Below, piece after piece: positions 12,167 through 24,714 of a DNA stretch of 64,000 nucleotides. Made by a program: the position numbers and the translations under genes. The DNA lies in contig NC_062232.1 of NCBI RefSeq assembly GCF_902686445.1, positions 17,404,897 through 17,468,896 of the forward strand, given 5' to 3'. The stretch comes from Sciurus carolinensis. Its lineage: Eukaryota > Chordata > Mammalia > Rodentia > Sciuridae. Below the pieces are notes generated by a model that worked only from the letters and a program-made list of their open reading frames with translations, was not told the origin of the DNA and searched no databases. Numbering within the stretch: position 1 is the stretch's first letter; every line of letters begins with the position of its first letter.

Positions 12167-12289
12167 GTTAGAGAACAGACATAATAAGATACCATACAGA
12201 GAAGGTGTTGGTGTTGTTTAAACACTTGCTAACTTGGGGATGTGAACTATGCAGATCAGTGGGGATTTGTCCAAGGCAAAGAGAGCCAG

Positions 12290-12620
12290 TATAAATACCT
12301 CAAGGGAAGAGTGTATCAGACATGCTCAAGGACTGTGAAAGAGGCCACTGTGGCTGGAACTGAGGGAGGGATCAAAGAGTAGTACGAGGTAAGGGCAGAG
12401 AGATAACCACCTCTAGGCTAGAGTAAGCATTTACCTCTTAAGCTAAGATAAGATACTGATTAAAAAACAAAAAACTTTGAACAAAGGAGTGACATTTGAT
12501 TGTAAAACTTCTTAAAATGGATGCAATGTCGTACTTAGAATAGACTAAATCAGAATGAGGACAGAAGCAAGGAGGCCAGCAAGAAGGCTATTACCAGGGT
12601 GTGAACAAGGATGATAAGTC
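12290..12620 (-). repeat. L2-like ancient interspersed repeat, antisense
   Basis: GAAAGAGGCCACTGTGGCTG, CAAAGGAGTGACATTTGATT and AAGGAGGCCAGCAAGAAGGC match a common ancient mammalian repeat pattern that I associate with antisense L2. Family not certain. Confidence 0.5.
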
Positions 12621-12899
12621 CTTTAAATTCTGTCCCTGTGTTCAACAGAGTAGAAATGTGATTGAATTCATAAGATTAGATGTTATCACCAATGCAGTGA
12701 GTGAAAATGGAGAACAAAGGTGAACAGAATAGACATGCGGGCTGAGCCTCGGGGCATGCTGCCATAAAGAGGAAGGAAAGATGAGGAGACTTCAGCAAAA
12801 GTTTGAGCAGGAGTAACCCACCTTCCCTGCAACAGGCCACACCCAACTTAAATGAGATGTTTGTCATGTTCATAGATGTCTTCACTCTTTTACTACAAA

Positions 12900-13235
12900 T
12901 GGATGTACCTCTTTGAACAATATACAGAATTGTTCTGCATGATTTCCAAACTCATTTAATGATATCACACTTCATATAATTTTCCAAGTTCTATTTTCTC
13001 ATACAACCTAGATTTGTTAAATTCATCCATGTTAATACATGTCTCTTAAGGTCATCAAGTTTCCACTGCTGTGTGGTATTCCTTTATGTGAATGTGCTAT
13101 ATTTGATTCAAAGCGTCCCCGCAAAGGGACACATAGGCGATTTCCCTTCTTCTGCTACTATCAATAACGCTTCTATGAGGATTCTTACATGGACCTACTT
13201 TTGTCTTACCTTGCCTTGTATGAGAGTTTTCTGAG
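12900..13235 (-). repeat. Ancient L1M fragment
   Basis: TAAATTCATCCATGTTAATA, TCCACTGCTGTGTGGTATTC and TTCTGCTACTATCAATAACG are antisense L1 motifs. The match may resume after the MER5 copy at about 13440-13600. Confidence 0.6.
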
Positions 13236-13242
13236 GCAGAGA

Positions 13243-13432
13243 ACTTCTCAAACTTAAGCATACATTAGAATCACCTGGAGGTTTTTTAAAAGCAGATTTC
13301 TGAGCCCCACATCCAAAGTTTGTGACTCACAGGTCTGAGGTAGGACCTGGAAACTTGGATTTCTAACAAGTTCCCCCATGATGTTGCTGCTGCTGGTCCA
13401 AAACCCAAACTCTGAGGACCACAGCACTGGAC
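13243..13432 (+). repeat. MER5A-type hAT element
   Basis: TTCTCAAACTTAAGCATACA, TTAGAATCACCTGGAGG, TTTCTAACAAGTTCCCCC and TTGCTGCTGCTGGTCC, in the consensus order. Confidence 0.9.
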
Positions 13433-14004
13433 CACATGCAGTGATGTTCACAGCTATGCAGGCACCCTTTTGGATCCTCTAGATAATGTCAAATTATCCT
13501 TCAGTATATGATTTTATTGCCAATACTGGGCACTGTCAGACTTTTAATTCATGCCAATCCTGATATGTAATACTTTTGAAGTTTATCATGGCATTTTTGA
13601 TTACATGTATTCAATGCATATAAGTAAAAGGTATCAAGACATAACATTTTAGGGTTAACCAGAACATTTTTCATGCTTTTTTTCTTACATACAGTTAGTC
13701 CCCTCATGTTGTACAGTCTGCCCAGTTACCTGTCATTTTCCTCCTCAATCCTAGGATAGTACAGACAAAATCAGTAAGATGATTATGAGAGGAAAGTGAA
13801 GGCATGCTTTCTTTTTCATTACAAACTTCATTATAGTTTTATTTACTGTAGGTTTTTTTAAAGTCAATGATGATGTGAAGCTTAAAAATTTAATAAGACA
13901 AAGGAAGTAAGGAAAAATAGGTATATAGAAAGAGAAACAAACTTACTTCATCCACATACCTGGTCACTTTTGGGGGGAAATAAAGAATGCCCTACACTTC
14001 ATCA

Positions 14005-14160
<156 letters not shown>

Positions 14161-15104
14161 TCATCAATATCCAGGCAGGAGGGTGGTGAAGACAAACATG
14201 ATATGGCTGGATTTATTAGCCGATAACCATAGAACAAGGGGATCTTGGCCTGGGAAAAATTATTGCCTCAGTAGGGCTACTGCCTGTTCAGTGAATAATC
14301 TTACCCAAAGTTGAACATGTCTCAATGAGAATATATTAGTATACCTGGTTATTCACTGTCACTAACTTAACAAAAAAGTCAGCACCAGTGCTTCTGAAGA
14401 AGCTGTAATGAGAAATTCTAGAATCTGAAGGGCTTTCCCTTCAGATGGAAACACTGCAAGAAGCTGATGCTTGCCAGGCCCTGTTCAATAGATCAATGGG
14501 ATAGCTACATTTCTATGCTGCATCATCTCTGATCTGTCCATTCAAAAGTTTTGGATTGGCGATGACATAGAGATGATTAAGGTGCCACCATGTTACCCAG
14601 AGGGTCTGCCTGCTCCAGTGGAAAGCTTACTGATTTTAGTGGCAAATGAATTAACAACTGGGCCTGTCTCTATCACTAACTAGCTGTGATGGGGGTTCAG
14701 TGTTAGCTATAAAGTTAAGGTAGGATATCTTGGAGGTTCTTTGCAGTTATAAACGGTTTACAACTTCATCTTAAATTTACAGGTTACTTATCTCAGGAAC
14801 TGCAAATTTTTTCTCTATAAAATGTCAGATTGTACACATTTTAACCTTTGTGGGCAAAGAGGCAAAACCAATGGTATTATATAGATATTTGATAGCAAAC
14901 CTTCTGCAAATTTTTATTGAAGAAATTCAAAATATAATAGTAATTTAGTAGTTTTTTTTTTTAATACAGGACTATTAGTGAGAAGAATTGAATTCTTTTG
15001 TGATAGGATAACATTTTGCTTAATTGGGCTTCAAAGTTATTGATTCACATCATCAAACCAATCTCAAACATTTATCTATAAAATCATTCTTGACTCATGA
15101 GCTA

Positions 15105-15166
15105 TATGAAAACAGGCAGCAGGCAAGATTTAGCCCACGGACTGTAGTTTGCCAATCCCCAACTCA
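15105..15166 (-). repeat. hAT-type MER fragment
   Basis: GATTTAGCCCACGGACTGTA and GTTTGCCAATCCCC correspond to the end of the same hAT MER family as 7622-7842. Confidence 0.6.
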
Positions 15167-15253
15167 GATGCTTGCAGGTTTCAGTCACTGCCCTTTATAA
15201 TTAAGACCAAACAATTCACCTTAAGCTAAATTGTTCACAATTAAACTTTTATG

Positions 15254-15340
15254 GGACTGGGGGTATATCTCAGTGGTACAGTGACTGTGTAACATACATG
15301 GGGCCCTGGGTTCCATCCTTAGTACCACCAAATAAAACTT
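15254..15340 (+). repeat. ID SINE
   Basis: GGGACTGGGGGTATATCTCA, GTGGTACAGTGACTGTGTAA and CCCTGGGTTCCATCCTTAGT; ends in an A-rich tail. Confidence 0.88.
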
Positions 15341-15534
15341 GCATAAATTTCCTTCAAAGCAATCAATTTACTCATTTATGTCTAATAAAATAATTATGTC
15401 AGTCTAATAAATTTACTTCTATGAGGCTAATATGAAACTGGTAGGAAACCCAACTATTGATCCACTCATACCTTCTGCCACCTATAAAGAAGTCTATGAC
15501 TATGTCATCCTATTATTATCATTATTATTAGTGA

Positions 15535-15665
15535 CATTCACTAAGCACTTAAGTTTTACCCTATAGTGAGTGACTATAGAAAATATTAGTCTGTTTCACA
15601 AATGAGAACACTGAGACTTAGAAGCATTATATACTTGCACAATATCTAGTCTAACTTCATAGCAC
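15535..15665 (-). repeat. MIR fragment
   Basis: CTAAGCACTTAAGTTTTACC and TTCACAAATGAGAACACTGA follow the antisense MIR pattern (fall of the 'gaggaaactgag' block after an AT-rich block). Confidence 0.5.
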
Positions 15666-15667
15666 TT

Positions 15668-15905
15668 CTCTTTTTTTCACATGGTTTTTATTGGTGGATT
15701 ATAGTTGTACATAATGATGGGATTTGTTGTTACATATTCATACGTACACACAATATAACAATAAAATTTGGCCAATATCACTCCCCAGCACTTCCCCCTT
15801 CCTCCCTGCTTCCCACCCCTTGGTCCCTTTCCTGTGCTAATCTCTTTGTGATTTTTAGGAGAGCTACCCCTACCTTTGTTTTCTTTTTTCCTCTCTAGCT
15901 TCTGC
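15668..15905 (-). repeat. L1 3' untranslated region, antisense
   Basis: TTTTTTTCACATGGTTTTTATTGG then TTATAGTTGTACATAATGAT and CACTCCCCAGCACTTCCCCC are the antisense of the squirrel L1 3' end, starting at the poly-T (poly-A) side; only key words are shown. Confidence 0.7.
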
Positions 15906-16177
15906 ATATTCAAGAAAACATATGACCCTTAACCAAAAGAAGTTCTCTTAAGCATTATATTATACTGGAGACATTTCTGGAAATCAAAAAAGAGGGTGCC
16001 TCCTCTCATATCAAAATAAAAACCTAGACTTATTTCCATCAAATGCATATTCTTTTCCCTCAAATTTAGGGCCAGTAAATCAATTAAGCCCTAGTGTTTA
16101 ATACAAAGTTGCTGGCTGGCCCACTTTCCTGAGGAAACAAGTAGAGGGGGACCATCTTTACTGAAATAGACTTGCCT

Positions 16178-16785
16178 CCTGTAGTGATCCCCAGAATCCC
16201 ATGAATATGTTACTTAATATAGCAAAAAGAAATTTACAGGTGTAATTAAGGTTAAGGACTTTAAAAGAGTTTATTCCAGACTATCCAGGTAGACTCAATC
16301 TAATCACTTGAGTCCTTAAAAACAATCTTCTTTGGCTGGAATGAGAGAGATGCAACAGAGGAGGTCAGAAGAAGAGATATTGCATATGAGAAGTCAGGAG
16401 ATTCAGACAGTGAGAAGGATCAGATGTACTTTTGCTGCTGGCTCTAAGATTTACAGGCCATACACAAGGACCATAGAAAAGGCCACTGGGAACTAAGAGT
16501 AGCTCCCAGGTAATAGCCAACAAGAAAGTAAGGACTTCAGTTCTACAACACAAAGAACTGGATTCTGTCAACATTCTCAATGAGCTTGGAAGGAGACTTT
16601 TCACAGAGACTCTTGATAAGAGTCCAGCCAAGCTGACACCTTGATTTCCACCTTGAAACCCAAACCAGAAAAACCAGCTAAGCCAAACCAGATTTCTGAT
16701 CTATAGAACTATGAGATAAATCTGTGTTATTTTAAGTTTCTACAGTTGAAGTAATTTGTTACAACAGCAATAGGAAACTAATACT
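16178..16785 (+). repeat. MLT1-like LTR (ERVL-MaLR)
   Basis: GTAGTGATCCCCAGAATCCC, GTGTAATTAAGGTTAAGGAC, GCTGACACCTTGATTTCCAC, GATAAATCTGTGTTATTTTA and the end CAATAGGAAACTAATAC follow the MaLR LTR layout. Diverged, old copy. Confidence 0.78.
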
Positions 16786-17337
16786 TTGCCCAAGGAATCC
16801 AGCTTTGTAGGTTAAGAGAATCCAGACACCTCTTAGCATGGTTTCTAAATATCATTCAATTCAATCATAATATACACAAAAGATTACATGTAGTCCTACA
16901 CTGTGTCCCTTCTCTTCATAGCCTTCCCCTTTCTTTCCAGTTAGCAAAGGATAAATGCATTTGAAACAGCAAATGAACTTTTGATAGACAAAGGTAGACA
17001 AAACAAAGAAACCAAACAACCAATTCCTGAAAGTAGACCCTGCTGAGGACTTCTGAAGCTTTAGCAAGAATGAGTAAAACATCTTACCTCATATATATGA
17101 TCTTACCATTCCTGATCCAGCAGAGCTCATATTGACTCTAGGGCATATTTGGAGCCTTGATTATCCCCAGAGCTAATATTAAGCAGCTGCGCCAGTAGAG
17201 CCTACCAGTTGTTGATACTATTCTTTCTTCTGTTTAGTGCCTATGCCAAACCAACTCTTCAACATTCCATACAATTCCTTTATTATATTCAAGTTCGTTA
17301 TATAGTTAGTTTTCCCATTTTCTAATGCAAGTTGACC

Positions 17338-17541
17338 TGTGCTAGTTTGATTATGTGTTTCCAATTTTTTTTACTTTCCTCCCATTAATATATGGAGTCT
17401 AAATTCCTCTCCTCTTGTTTATAGGCCGGCCTTAATTATTCACTTCTGAAGAATAAAATGCATTGGGAATGATACTGTGTGACTTCCAAGGCTAGGCAAG
17501 TAAGGCTGATACTACCCCAACCCCACCCTGGTAGAGGCAAG

Positions 17542-17598
<57 letters not shown>

Positions 17599-17915
17599 GA
17601 AACTTGTTCACTCAAGTTTGTTTGTTTGTTTTTTTATCAGCCAACATGTTGTTAAGAAGCTCAATGTACATGGAGAGGCCATATGTAGGTGTTTCAGCCA
17701 GCATCAACCACTGGACAGAAGAATGGCAGCCCTTCCCCATGACCCCAGCCCCAGTCACTATCTAACTGAAACTACATGAAAAACAATGTGTAAGAACCAC
17801 ACAACTGAGCCTACTGACCCCCAGAAGTTTGAGTGATAAAAATAATTATTGCTGTTTTAACCCTTTGAATTTGGAAGCAGTTTGTCATGCAGCAATGGAT
17901 AACTGGAACACTGAA
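17338..17915 (+). repeat. MLT1-like LTR with an internal (TC)26 expansion
   Basis: Starts around GTTTGATTATGTGTTTCCAA and ends CAGCAATGGATAACTGGAAC, with CTTCCAAGGCTAGGCAAGTA internally. The TC-rich position common in this LTR type has expanded at 17545-17596. Confidence 0.68.
17545..17596. repeat. (TC)n microsatellite, 26 units
   Basis: An uninterrupted TC run of 52 bp within the MaLR LTR. Likely polymorphic. Confidence 0.97.
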
Positions 17916-18013
17916 AAGTTGACTGTCTCCAGATTAAGTCCTATCCAATAGGTTGAATCTCCCCCAAAAAAATGATTGTTTGCCCAAAATAATAGTTTAA
18001 AAATTATTGAATT

Positions 18014-18198
18014 GGGCCAGGTGCGGTGGCACATGCCTATAATTGCAGCAGCTCAGGAGGCTGAGGCAGGAGGATGACAAGCTTGAGGTCAGCCTCAGCA
18101 ACTTAGGGAGACCCTGTCTCTAAATAAAATATAAAAAGGGTTGGAGATGAGACTCAATGGTTAAGTGCCTGGGTTCAATCTCTGGTACCAAAAAACAA
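18014..18198 (+). repeat. B1-dID composite SINE
   Basis: GGGCCAGGTGCGGTGGCACA, TCAGGAGGCTGAGGCAGGAG, AGACCCTGTCTCTAAATAAA, then the ID half ending TCAATCTCTGGTACC. Flanks share an imperfect TATTGAATTG/TACTGAATTG duplication. Confidence 0.92.
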
Positions 18199-18760
18199 AT
18201 AAAAAATACTGAATTGAAATTTTTTAAGTGAAATGTACAGTTACTAGTTCCCTATGGTCCTCACCATTCCTTGTTGTTGTTTATACTTATCTAGGTCAGT
18301 CATTTGTTCAGTGACTGGACCCTGAAGCATTTTAGTTTGCAGAACTTATCTCCCAATATGATTTTAAGCTCCTTATGGGTTAAAATAATTGTCCATATGG
18401 TACATTTTGAGCAGATAATCACTTAATCTATTAAGATGAGTTTATTATATTGTATACATCTACCTTAAAAAACAAAGAACATTATTCAAGTACTTTAAAT
18501 TATTCCTACTATGTCTTTGTGATACTCCTGCACTCTGTGTTTGGTGAAGAATTTAATGGATCAGGTAGGGAGAAGTCTTATATAAATTTCCAATCCCAAA
18601 ATACATGGAGATGAAATTATACTAGACAATAGGACTGATGAAAAAAATGTAATGCCAAAAACGATTATCTGAAGAAGTAACATTAGTACTCCAACTTCTT
18701 TGAGCCATATACAATAGATATACATTAGACTCAAGTTTCACATTTTACTTGCCAACTCTT

Positions 18761-18985
18761 TTTTTTTTTTTTTTTTTTTTGGAAGACAGGTACTGGGGAT
18801 TGAACTCAGGGGCCCTTGACCACTGAGTCACATCCCCAGTCCTATTTTGTATTTTAATTAGAGATAGGGTCTCACTGAGTTGCTTAGCACCTCACTTTTG
18901 CCAAGGCTGACTTTGAACTCTCAATCCTCCTTCCTCAGTCTCCCGAGTCACTGGGATTACAGGCATGCACCACCACACCCTGCTT
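18761..18985 (-). repeat. B1-dID composite SINE
   Basis: A poly-T start, antisense ID (TACTGGGGATTGAACTCAGG), GAGATAGGGTCTCACTGAG and antisense B1 (CTGGGATTACAGGCATGCAC). A 14-bp duplication with one mismatch, ACTTGYCAACTCTT, flanks it (18747-18760 and 18986-18999). Confidence 0.95.
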
Positions 18986-19704
18986 ACTTGTCAACTCTTG
19001 AAGATAACCTACAGAATATGTAATGGGAAAACCGCTGAGTATCTTAAATTTCTTACTAATATTTTGTAACTCATATTCTGTGCTACAGATGATTTTGCAA
19101 ACAAAAATTCTTGGCAGAACCATAATTTATGGAGACATTCAGTGCATTTTTAAATGTATTTTCCAAAATATATAGAAAGAGAATCTAGGCATGTTTGGTC
19201 ACAGTAGAATGAGAATGAGTTAATAGGGAAACTGGCTTAAAATCATTTCTGTCAAAGAAGAGGATCCTGAGGGAAAGAAATTACTCTTGACTCAAGCCAA
19301 GCAGTAAAATAAATCCTCTATTTTTAAGCAAACTGATGAAGTGACAATTCTAAGAACCAACCCCTAAATATGTACCTTCAGGGATGACCACCCAATTAAT
19401 TTCATTCTTGCTGACATTTCCTATTGCCTTAGAAAATTCTTAATGCACATTAGTGCAGCTAAAATGAATTCCATGAGAATGAAAGATAGAGGATATTTAT
19501 CTCCTATCCCCACAAAGAAGTAAAATGTTATTTCAGGGCTTTGTGGAAATATAATCATGATGTGCTCTTCAAAGTGTAGAGGAGCTACTCCAGAATCATC
19601 CCCACTTGATTAACTTATGAATTTCAGACTTTAAAAATGTCAATTAAAACTAATGGGTGTCATGAAACTAAAATTCCCTACAATTCCTCACAAAGACCAG
19701 CCAG

Positions 19705-19770
19705 ATATTTAGGAAGGAAAGAAGAGAAGGAGGGAGGGAAGGGGAGCAAGGAATAGAGGGAGGGAATGAC
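19705..19770. repeat. Purine-rich (GGGA/GGAA) tract
   Basis: Imperfect GGAAGGAAAG and GGAGGGAGGGAAGGGG runs; low complexity. Confidence 0.8.
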
Positions 19771-20689
19771 TCTCATAGCACTTTGCCATGAAAACAGGTT
19801 AACTTTCTTAATGTTTTCCCTGAAATAGATACAGTCTGAGGAAATAAGAATCACAAGTATTATACCTATATTCATTCTTGGAGGATTTCCCCCCAAACAT
19901 TAACCAATTTAAATATCCTTGTGAAAAAGGTAAAGTCAACTTTCCACATCTACAAGTCAGAAAAAAAAATCACCTGTACTCAATATGCTCAGACTTTCTT
20001 CTTCTCCTTATTCTCTAAACAATATAGTACAGCATCTATTTACATAGAATTTACATTGTATTAAATATTATAAATAATCTAGAAATGCTTTAAAAGATAT
20101 GGGAAGATACACATAGGTTATAAGCAAAATCTACTCCATTTTCTATAAAAAACTTGACCATCCTCAGATTTTAGTATCTGTAGGATGTCCTGAAACCAAT
20201 TCTGCATAGATTCCAAGGAAAAACTGTATTTGTTTTCCACTGATGGAAGAAAAAAGAACTATGCAAATCAAACAATTTGCCTAAGTCCACAAATTCACCA
20301 GCATTTTTCCAAGGCATGAATAAAATATTAGTAATAGTCAAGAGCATTAGAATCTGACAGCCAATCAATATTTTAGGATACTGTTAAAGATGACACATTT
20401 AGGAGTTTTTCAATTAGGAACACAGGCCATGCTACATATCCAAATGAATACCGACATTTTGAAATTGAAAAAATAAATTGGCATCATATCCAATATAGAG
20501 GAGTTCCTGCAAAAACCATAAAAAGTTACAAAAACACTGCTTGGGAAAGTCTTGAATTTTCCACAAATTCAAAAAAAAAGTTTTAACTTGTCTGAATTAG
20601 GTTTTTTAATAGGCAGAATGATTTGTGTAGATCTGTAACAATCCTACTATATGTATATGGTGATAGAGATATTAGAAATCATTTGCTGA

Positions 20690-20775
20690 GGAATGGGATA
20701 TAGCTCAGAGGTAGGGCATTTGCCTAGCATGTACAAGGCCCTGGGTTCAATGCCCAACATCACAAAAATAAAAAT
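20690..20775 (+). repeat. ID SINE
   Basis: GGAATGGGATATAGCTCAGA, TTTGCCTAGCATGTACAAGG, CCCTGGGTTCAATGCCCAAC, then an A-rich tail. Confidence 0.9.
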
Positions 20776-21659
20776 CACTGAAGTCTTTGGATTTTGGTCA
20801 TCAGATTTCAGAGCCCTAAATCTAAAATTTCTATTGTGTAGTTTAGTTTGAGGATGAAACAGGATAGGTCGACTAAGATATAATATGAGAAGAGTAGAGA
20901 ACCAAGGGCAGTAGAACACATATCTTTAGGCCAATATCTATCATTACCAAAGAAATTTTAAAGCTATCTGCTTTCTTCTTTTGTGCTTTTGTTTGGAGTC
21001 AGGGATAGGTAGGGGACTGATTTAGCTTTAGGCCTATTCTTCAAGTGAATAACTTACAAGTAACTTCATAGGTGTACGTTGTAGAAAAATTTGAAAGGCA
21101 GAGGGCAGGGGTGGCCAGATGGGAGCATAAGAGGGCTTAAGCCTAGCCAGGGTACAGTGGACTAGAGCCTCTAGAATCCAAGACAGAGTAGGGAGTTGAA
21201 AGGGATAGTAAGAAGAGACAAAGAAAGCATCAAAAGAACCAACCAAAGATCTGGAAACTAAGTATCAGTCAAGGTTAAAAAGTGAACTATTAGGGTTAAA
21301 TCTGTAAGCTTTATCACCTAAAAATGGCCAACTTGGTAGAAAACAAATGGTGAAAACACAATCTAAAATTTAAAAAGGAGATCCTGAAACTGAAAGTCAT
21401 ACAAAGGCTAATAAGCACTCCACACATCCCTGGCTGAGTAGGAAATTAGGTACATGTACAAGGGAGACCAGAGAGAGCCCAGTATAAGGTAAAATCCAAG
21501 GCAGATGGAGTGCTGGCTGTGACTTTGAAGGCACTCCCAGCCTACACACAGAGCAACTGGCAAAGGGTAGAAGCCCAACGGGCTGGAGGTGTATGAGCAT
21601 AGCTGTGCTCTAATCACTGGCTAAGCAATAAGCTGTGGAAACACAGGGATAATCACCAG

Positions 21660-22190
21660 GAATAAAAAATAAGAACTAAAAAACTGAGCAAAACATCCAC
21701 ACCCACTTAGTACAGAGGATATAAATTCTGCAGTATAATTCCAGCAAAGTCACTCTACGAAAACCTTAGAAAAACAAATCAGAATCCAGAGTTGCTACAT
21801 CATCTAAAATGTCATTTCCAACAACAACAACAAAAAAAATATGTTGTGCAAAGAAAAATGTATAAAAGAATCAATCAATAGAAACTGACTCTAAGTGAGC
21901 CCAGATACTAGATTTGGCAAAGATGTGAAAGTGGCCATTATAAATTAGTTCAAAAGAGTTAAACTATATTCAAAAAATGATAAATATGATGACAGTGACT
22001 CAATATATAATCATCACAAGGAAGCAGAAACTACAAAAAAAGAAATGGAAATTCTGGAGTTAAAAAACGGATCAATAGAAATTATCCAACCTAGAGAATC
22101 AAGAGAAAAAAAAAAACACAGGAGAAATGGGTGACATTAGAATAGAATCTAGTCCCAGGAGCCAAAAGCACCAGAAGGCAGAACAAAAAG
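21660..22190 (+). repeat. Ancient L1M 5' region fragment
   Basis: GAAACTGACTCTAAGTGAGC, CAGATACTAGATTTGGCAAA, GATGACAGTGACTCAATATA and GGAAATTCTGGAGTTAAAAA match the region upstream of ORF1 in old L1M families. Unlike most L1 pieces here it is not a 3' end. Confidence 0.7.
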
Positions 22191-22199
22191 TAATCTAAA

Positions 22200-22358
22200 A
22201 CTGGGCTGAAGAATTTCTCCATTGTAAGCCTTTTATTCAGTTGTAAAATAGGGGTAACAGTACTTATACCTCCCAGAAGTGACATGAGGATTAAATGAAT
22301 TAAAGATTGTAAAGCACTTCCTGGCACATTGTAAACATACAATAATTGGTAGCTGCTA
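22200..22358 (+). repeat. MIR SINE
   Basis: AGTTGTAAAATAGGGGTAAC, GTGACATGAGGATTAAATGA, TGTAAAGCACTTCCTGGCAC in the sense MIR order. Confidence 0.82.
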
Positions 22359-22361
22359 TGA

Positions 22362-22407
22362 CCAGCAGCAGCAGCACCAGCAGCACCAGCACCAGCACCA
22401 GCAGCAT
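22362..22407. repeat. CAG/CAC trinucleotide-type repeat
   Basis: Alternating CAGCAG and CACCAG units directly after the MIR end. It gives a Ser/Thr-rich open frame in one phase, which I treat as a repeat artefact. Confidence 0.9.
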
Positions 22408-22700
22408 CTGCTCAGGGCAGAAATCAGAGCTGGTTGGCCCTGGGCCCATAAGTGTTTCAGGAAACTACCCTACCAATAGGGAATGTTCTTATAGACAGGA
22501 TGGGAAGAAGACAAAACTGCTATTCAATAGAAATAATAGCTCTGAGTTCTTTGATATCCATCTCACCTCAACGAATATCTTCTAGGTGCTTCAAAAATAT
22601 TAATTTTTACATGTCTAATCATGCTCATTTCTAAAGTATTCATTCTTTTTTAAAATTTAAATTTCCACCTGAGTGTGAAAATCTAGAGAAATATTTTTGC

Positions 22701-22723
22701 TATATATATATATATATATATAT
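22701..22723. repeat. (TA)n microsatellite
   Basis: 23 bp of uninterrupted TA. Confidence 0.95.
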
Positions 22724-23003
22724 GTATTTATAACTAGACCTAGAAATAACTTTAATATTTTCACTCTAATAAGCCTTCTTCCAATATGTGTTAATGCTAG
22801 GAATGGGGGACACATAATTAGACTGAAGATCTGAATCATATAATATCAGAAACAAGAGTTTGCAAAACATGACAGATTTTGCTGAAACAAAATAACTAGC
22901 AAGCCAGCTACTCTGACTTGAGGGGAATTACAAAGTTTAATCTAAAGAGATTCCACCTCCCAAAGTATTTATCTATTTCACTTTTTTTTTCTTTAAATAC
23001 TCA

Positions 23004-23207
<204 letters not shown>

Positions 23208-23858
23208 CTATGGCCCTTGCAGCATCTCTCAGCCGTTACTGGTTAACCCAGGATTCACAAAGCCGTGAAATTTAATCTCAGTGATTTTCTTTTAACATAA
23301 AAAGCTCAAAAATCAATATGGTCATTTCTGGATCACAGTTAAAAAAAAAAGAAGAGAAGCTGCAGTCATTGACAATGTGTTCCATTTACTTTATAATTGA
23401 AAAATCTACTTTAACTTTTACAGAACATATTATCTTAGGTTTGAAATTTGTTGGCTCACAAGTTCTTGATCTTTTCTAAAATGTGTTCTTATTTATTTAT
23501 TACCTAGGATTCTTCTAATAACATTCAGTTTAGTCAGCTGAAACCTCATTTAGTTTATAGATGATGATTTAGTCAAATGTTAAAATCCAATTTCCTAATA
23601 ATCGGCATTTGTTCATAAAGGAAAAGAATGAAAGTAATTCAGAGACCTATTTACCACCCTAAGCACAAAGAATTCACCAGAATAATTTAATTATTAAAAG
23701 AATTTTTCCATTAACACAAAAAAGGCTCTGGTCACTAAAAAATAGTGAAATTACAGAGGAAAATCATAGATTATAGTTTGCATGGGAATACAGGAAGTTG
23801 ACAGCTCACAATAATGTCACTTATTAAGATAGGAAGATGGACATAATTATTGTGTTCC

Positions 23859-23896
23859 TTTTTTCTTTCTTTCTTTCTTTTTTTTGTTTTTTGGAA
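23859..23896. repeat. (TTTC)n / T-rich tract
   Basis: TTTTCTTTCTTTCTTTCTTT followed by a T-rich run. Confidence 0.88.
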
Positions 23897-24180
23897 GGAA
23901 ATGGCAAATACTTTCAATCCTAATACATTTCATCTACAAAACCAGCAATATTTAATCTATATATTGTAAATAATATCTGTACAGCAATAAAAGCAATAAC
24001 TGGTATTGATAACTATGCTTCCATTTTAAAATATATTACCATGTCAAAAATTAGGGTAAAATATATAACTGTGGCAAATAAGGAAAGCACATTTTTGAAT
24101 AAGGGAAAACTAAGAGTAATCAAATTATTACCTATAATTTTTTTGGTAACCGTAAGCCATAATTTGTCTTCCATTTTTTC

Positions 24181-24262
24181 TTTTCCTGGTGCTAGGGATT
24201 AAACATAGGGCCTTGCACATGCTAGGTAAGTGCTCAACAACTGAGTTATATCCCCAGTTCAA
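24181..24262 (-). repeat. ID SINE
   Basis: CCTGGTGCTAGGGATTAAAC, AGGGCCTTGCACATGCTAGG, ACTGAGTTATATCCCCAG: antisense ID. Confidence 0.9.
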
Positions 24263-24340
24263 ACCATGGTCTTTTTAAATTAAAAAAAAATAAAATAAAT
24301 GCATATACATGAAACCCACAGATGTTGCATTATAGATGTA

Positions 24341-24362
24341 AATATATATATATATATATATA
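24341..24362. repeat. (TA)n microsatellite
   Basis: About 22 bp of TA. Confidence 0.92.
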
Positions 24363-24714
24363 CAACTTAATAGTTACTGATTTAATATGTCACCTATTTA
24401 TTGATCAATATCTGGCTCACATTTAGCTCCTTCCTAACATAGAAAGGGTATTCATGGTGGCTGTGCATACTTACTTTGTCCACAGACAACATCTGTGTCT
24501 CAACAAGCTTTCTATCTCAACAACCTTAAAAATCTTTCAAGGGGATCAGGTATAAAAGAAGATGTAAAACAATTGAAGGCACACAGAGAAAAGCAGGAGT
24601 GAAAAAGCATCAATTCCTAGCACCCTTAATTGTTCTACTTGGCCAATAAATTATAAAGATGTAACTTTAAATTGTCCTTTTCTTAAAGTGCTTGAGCAAG
24701 GAAGGGGGAGGGCT

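Noticed and set aside
22346..22585. Ser/Thr-rich 79-codon open frame
   Set aside because: The Ser/Thr run is only the translation of the CAG/CAC repeat, followed by unrelated sequence.
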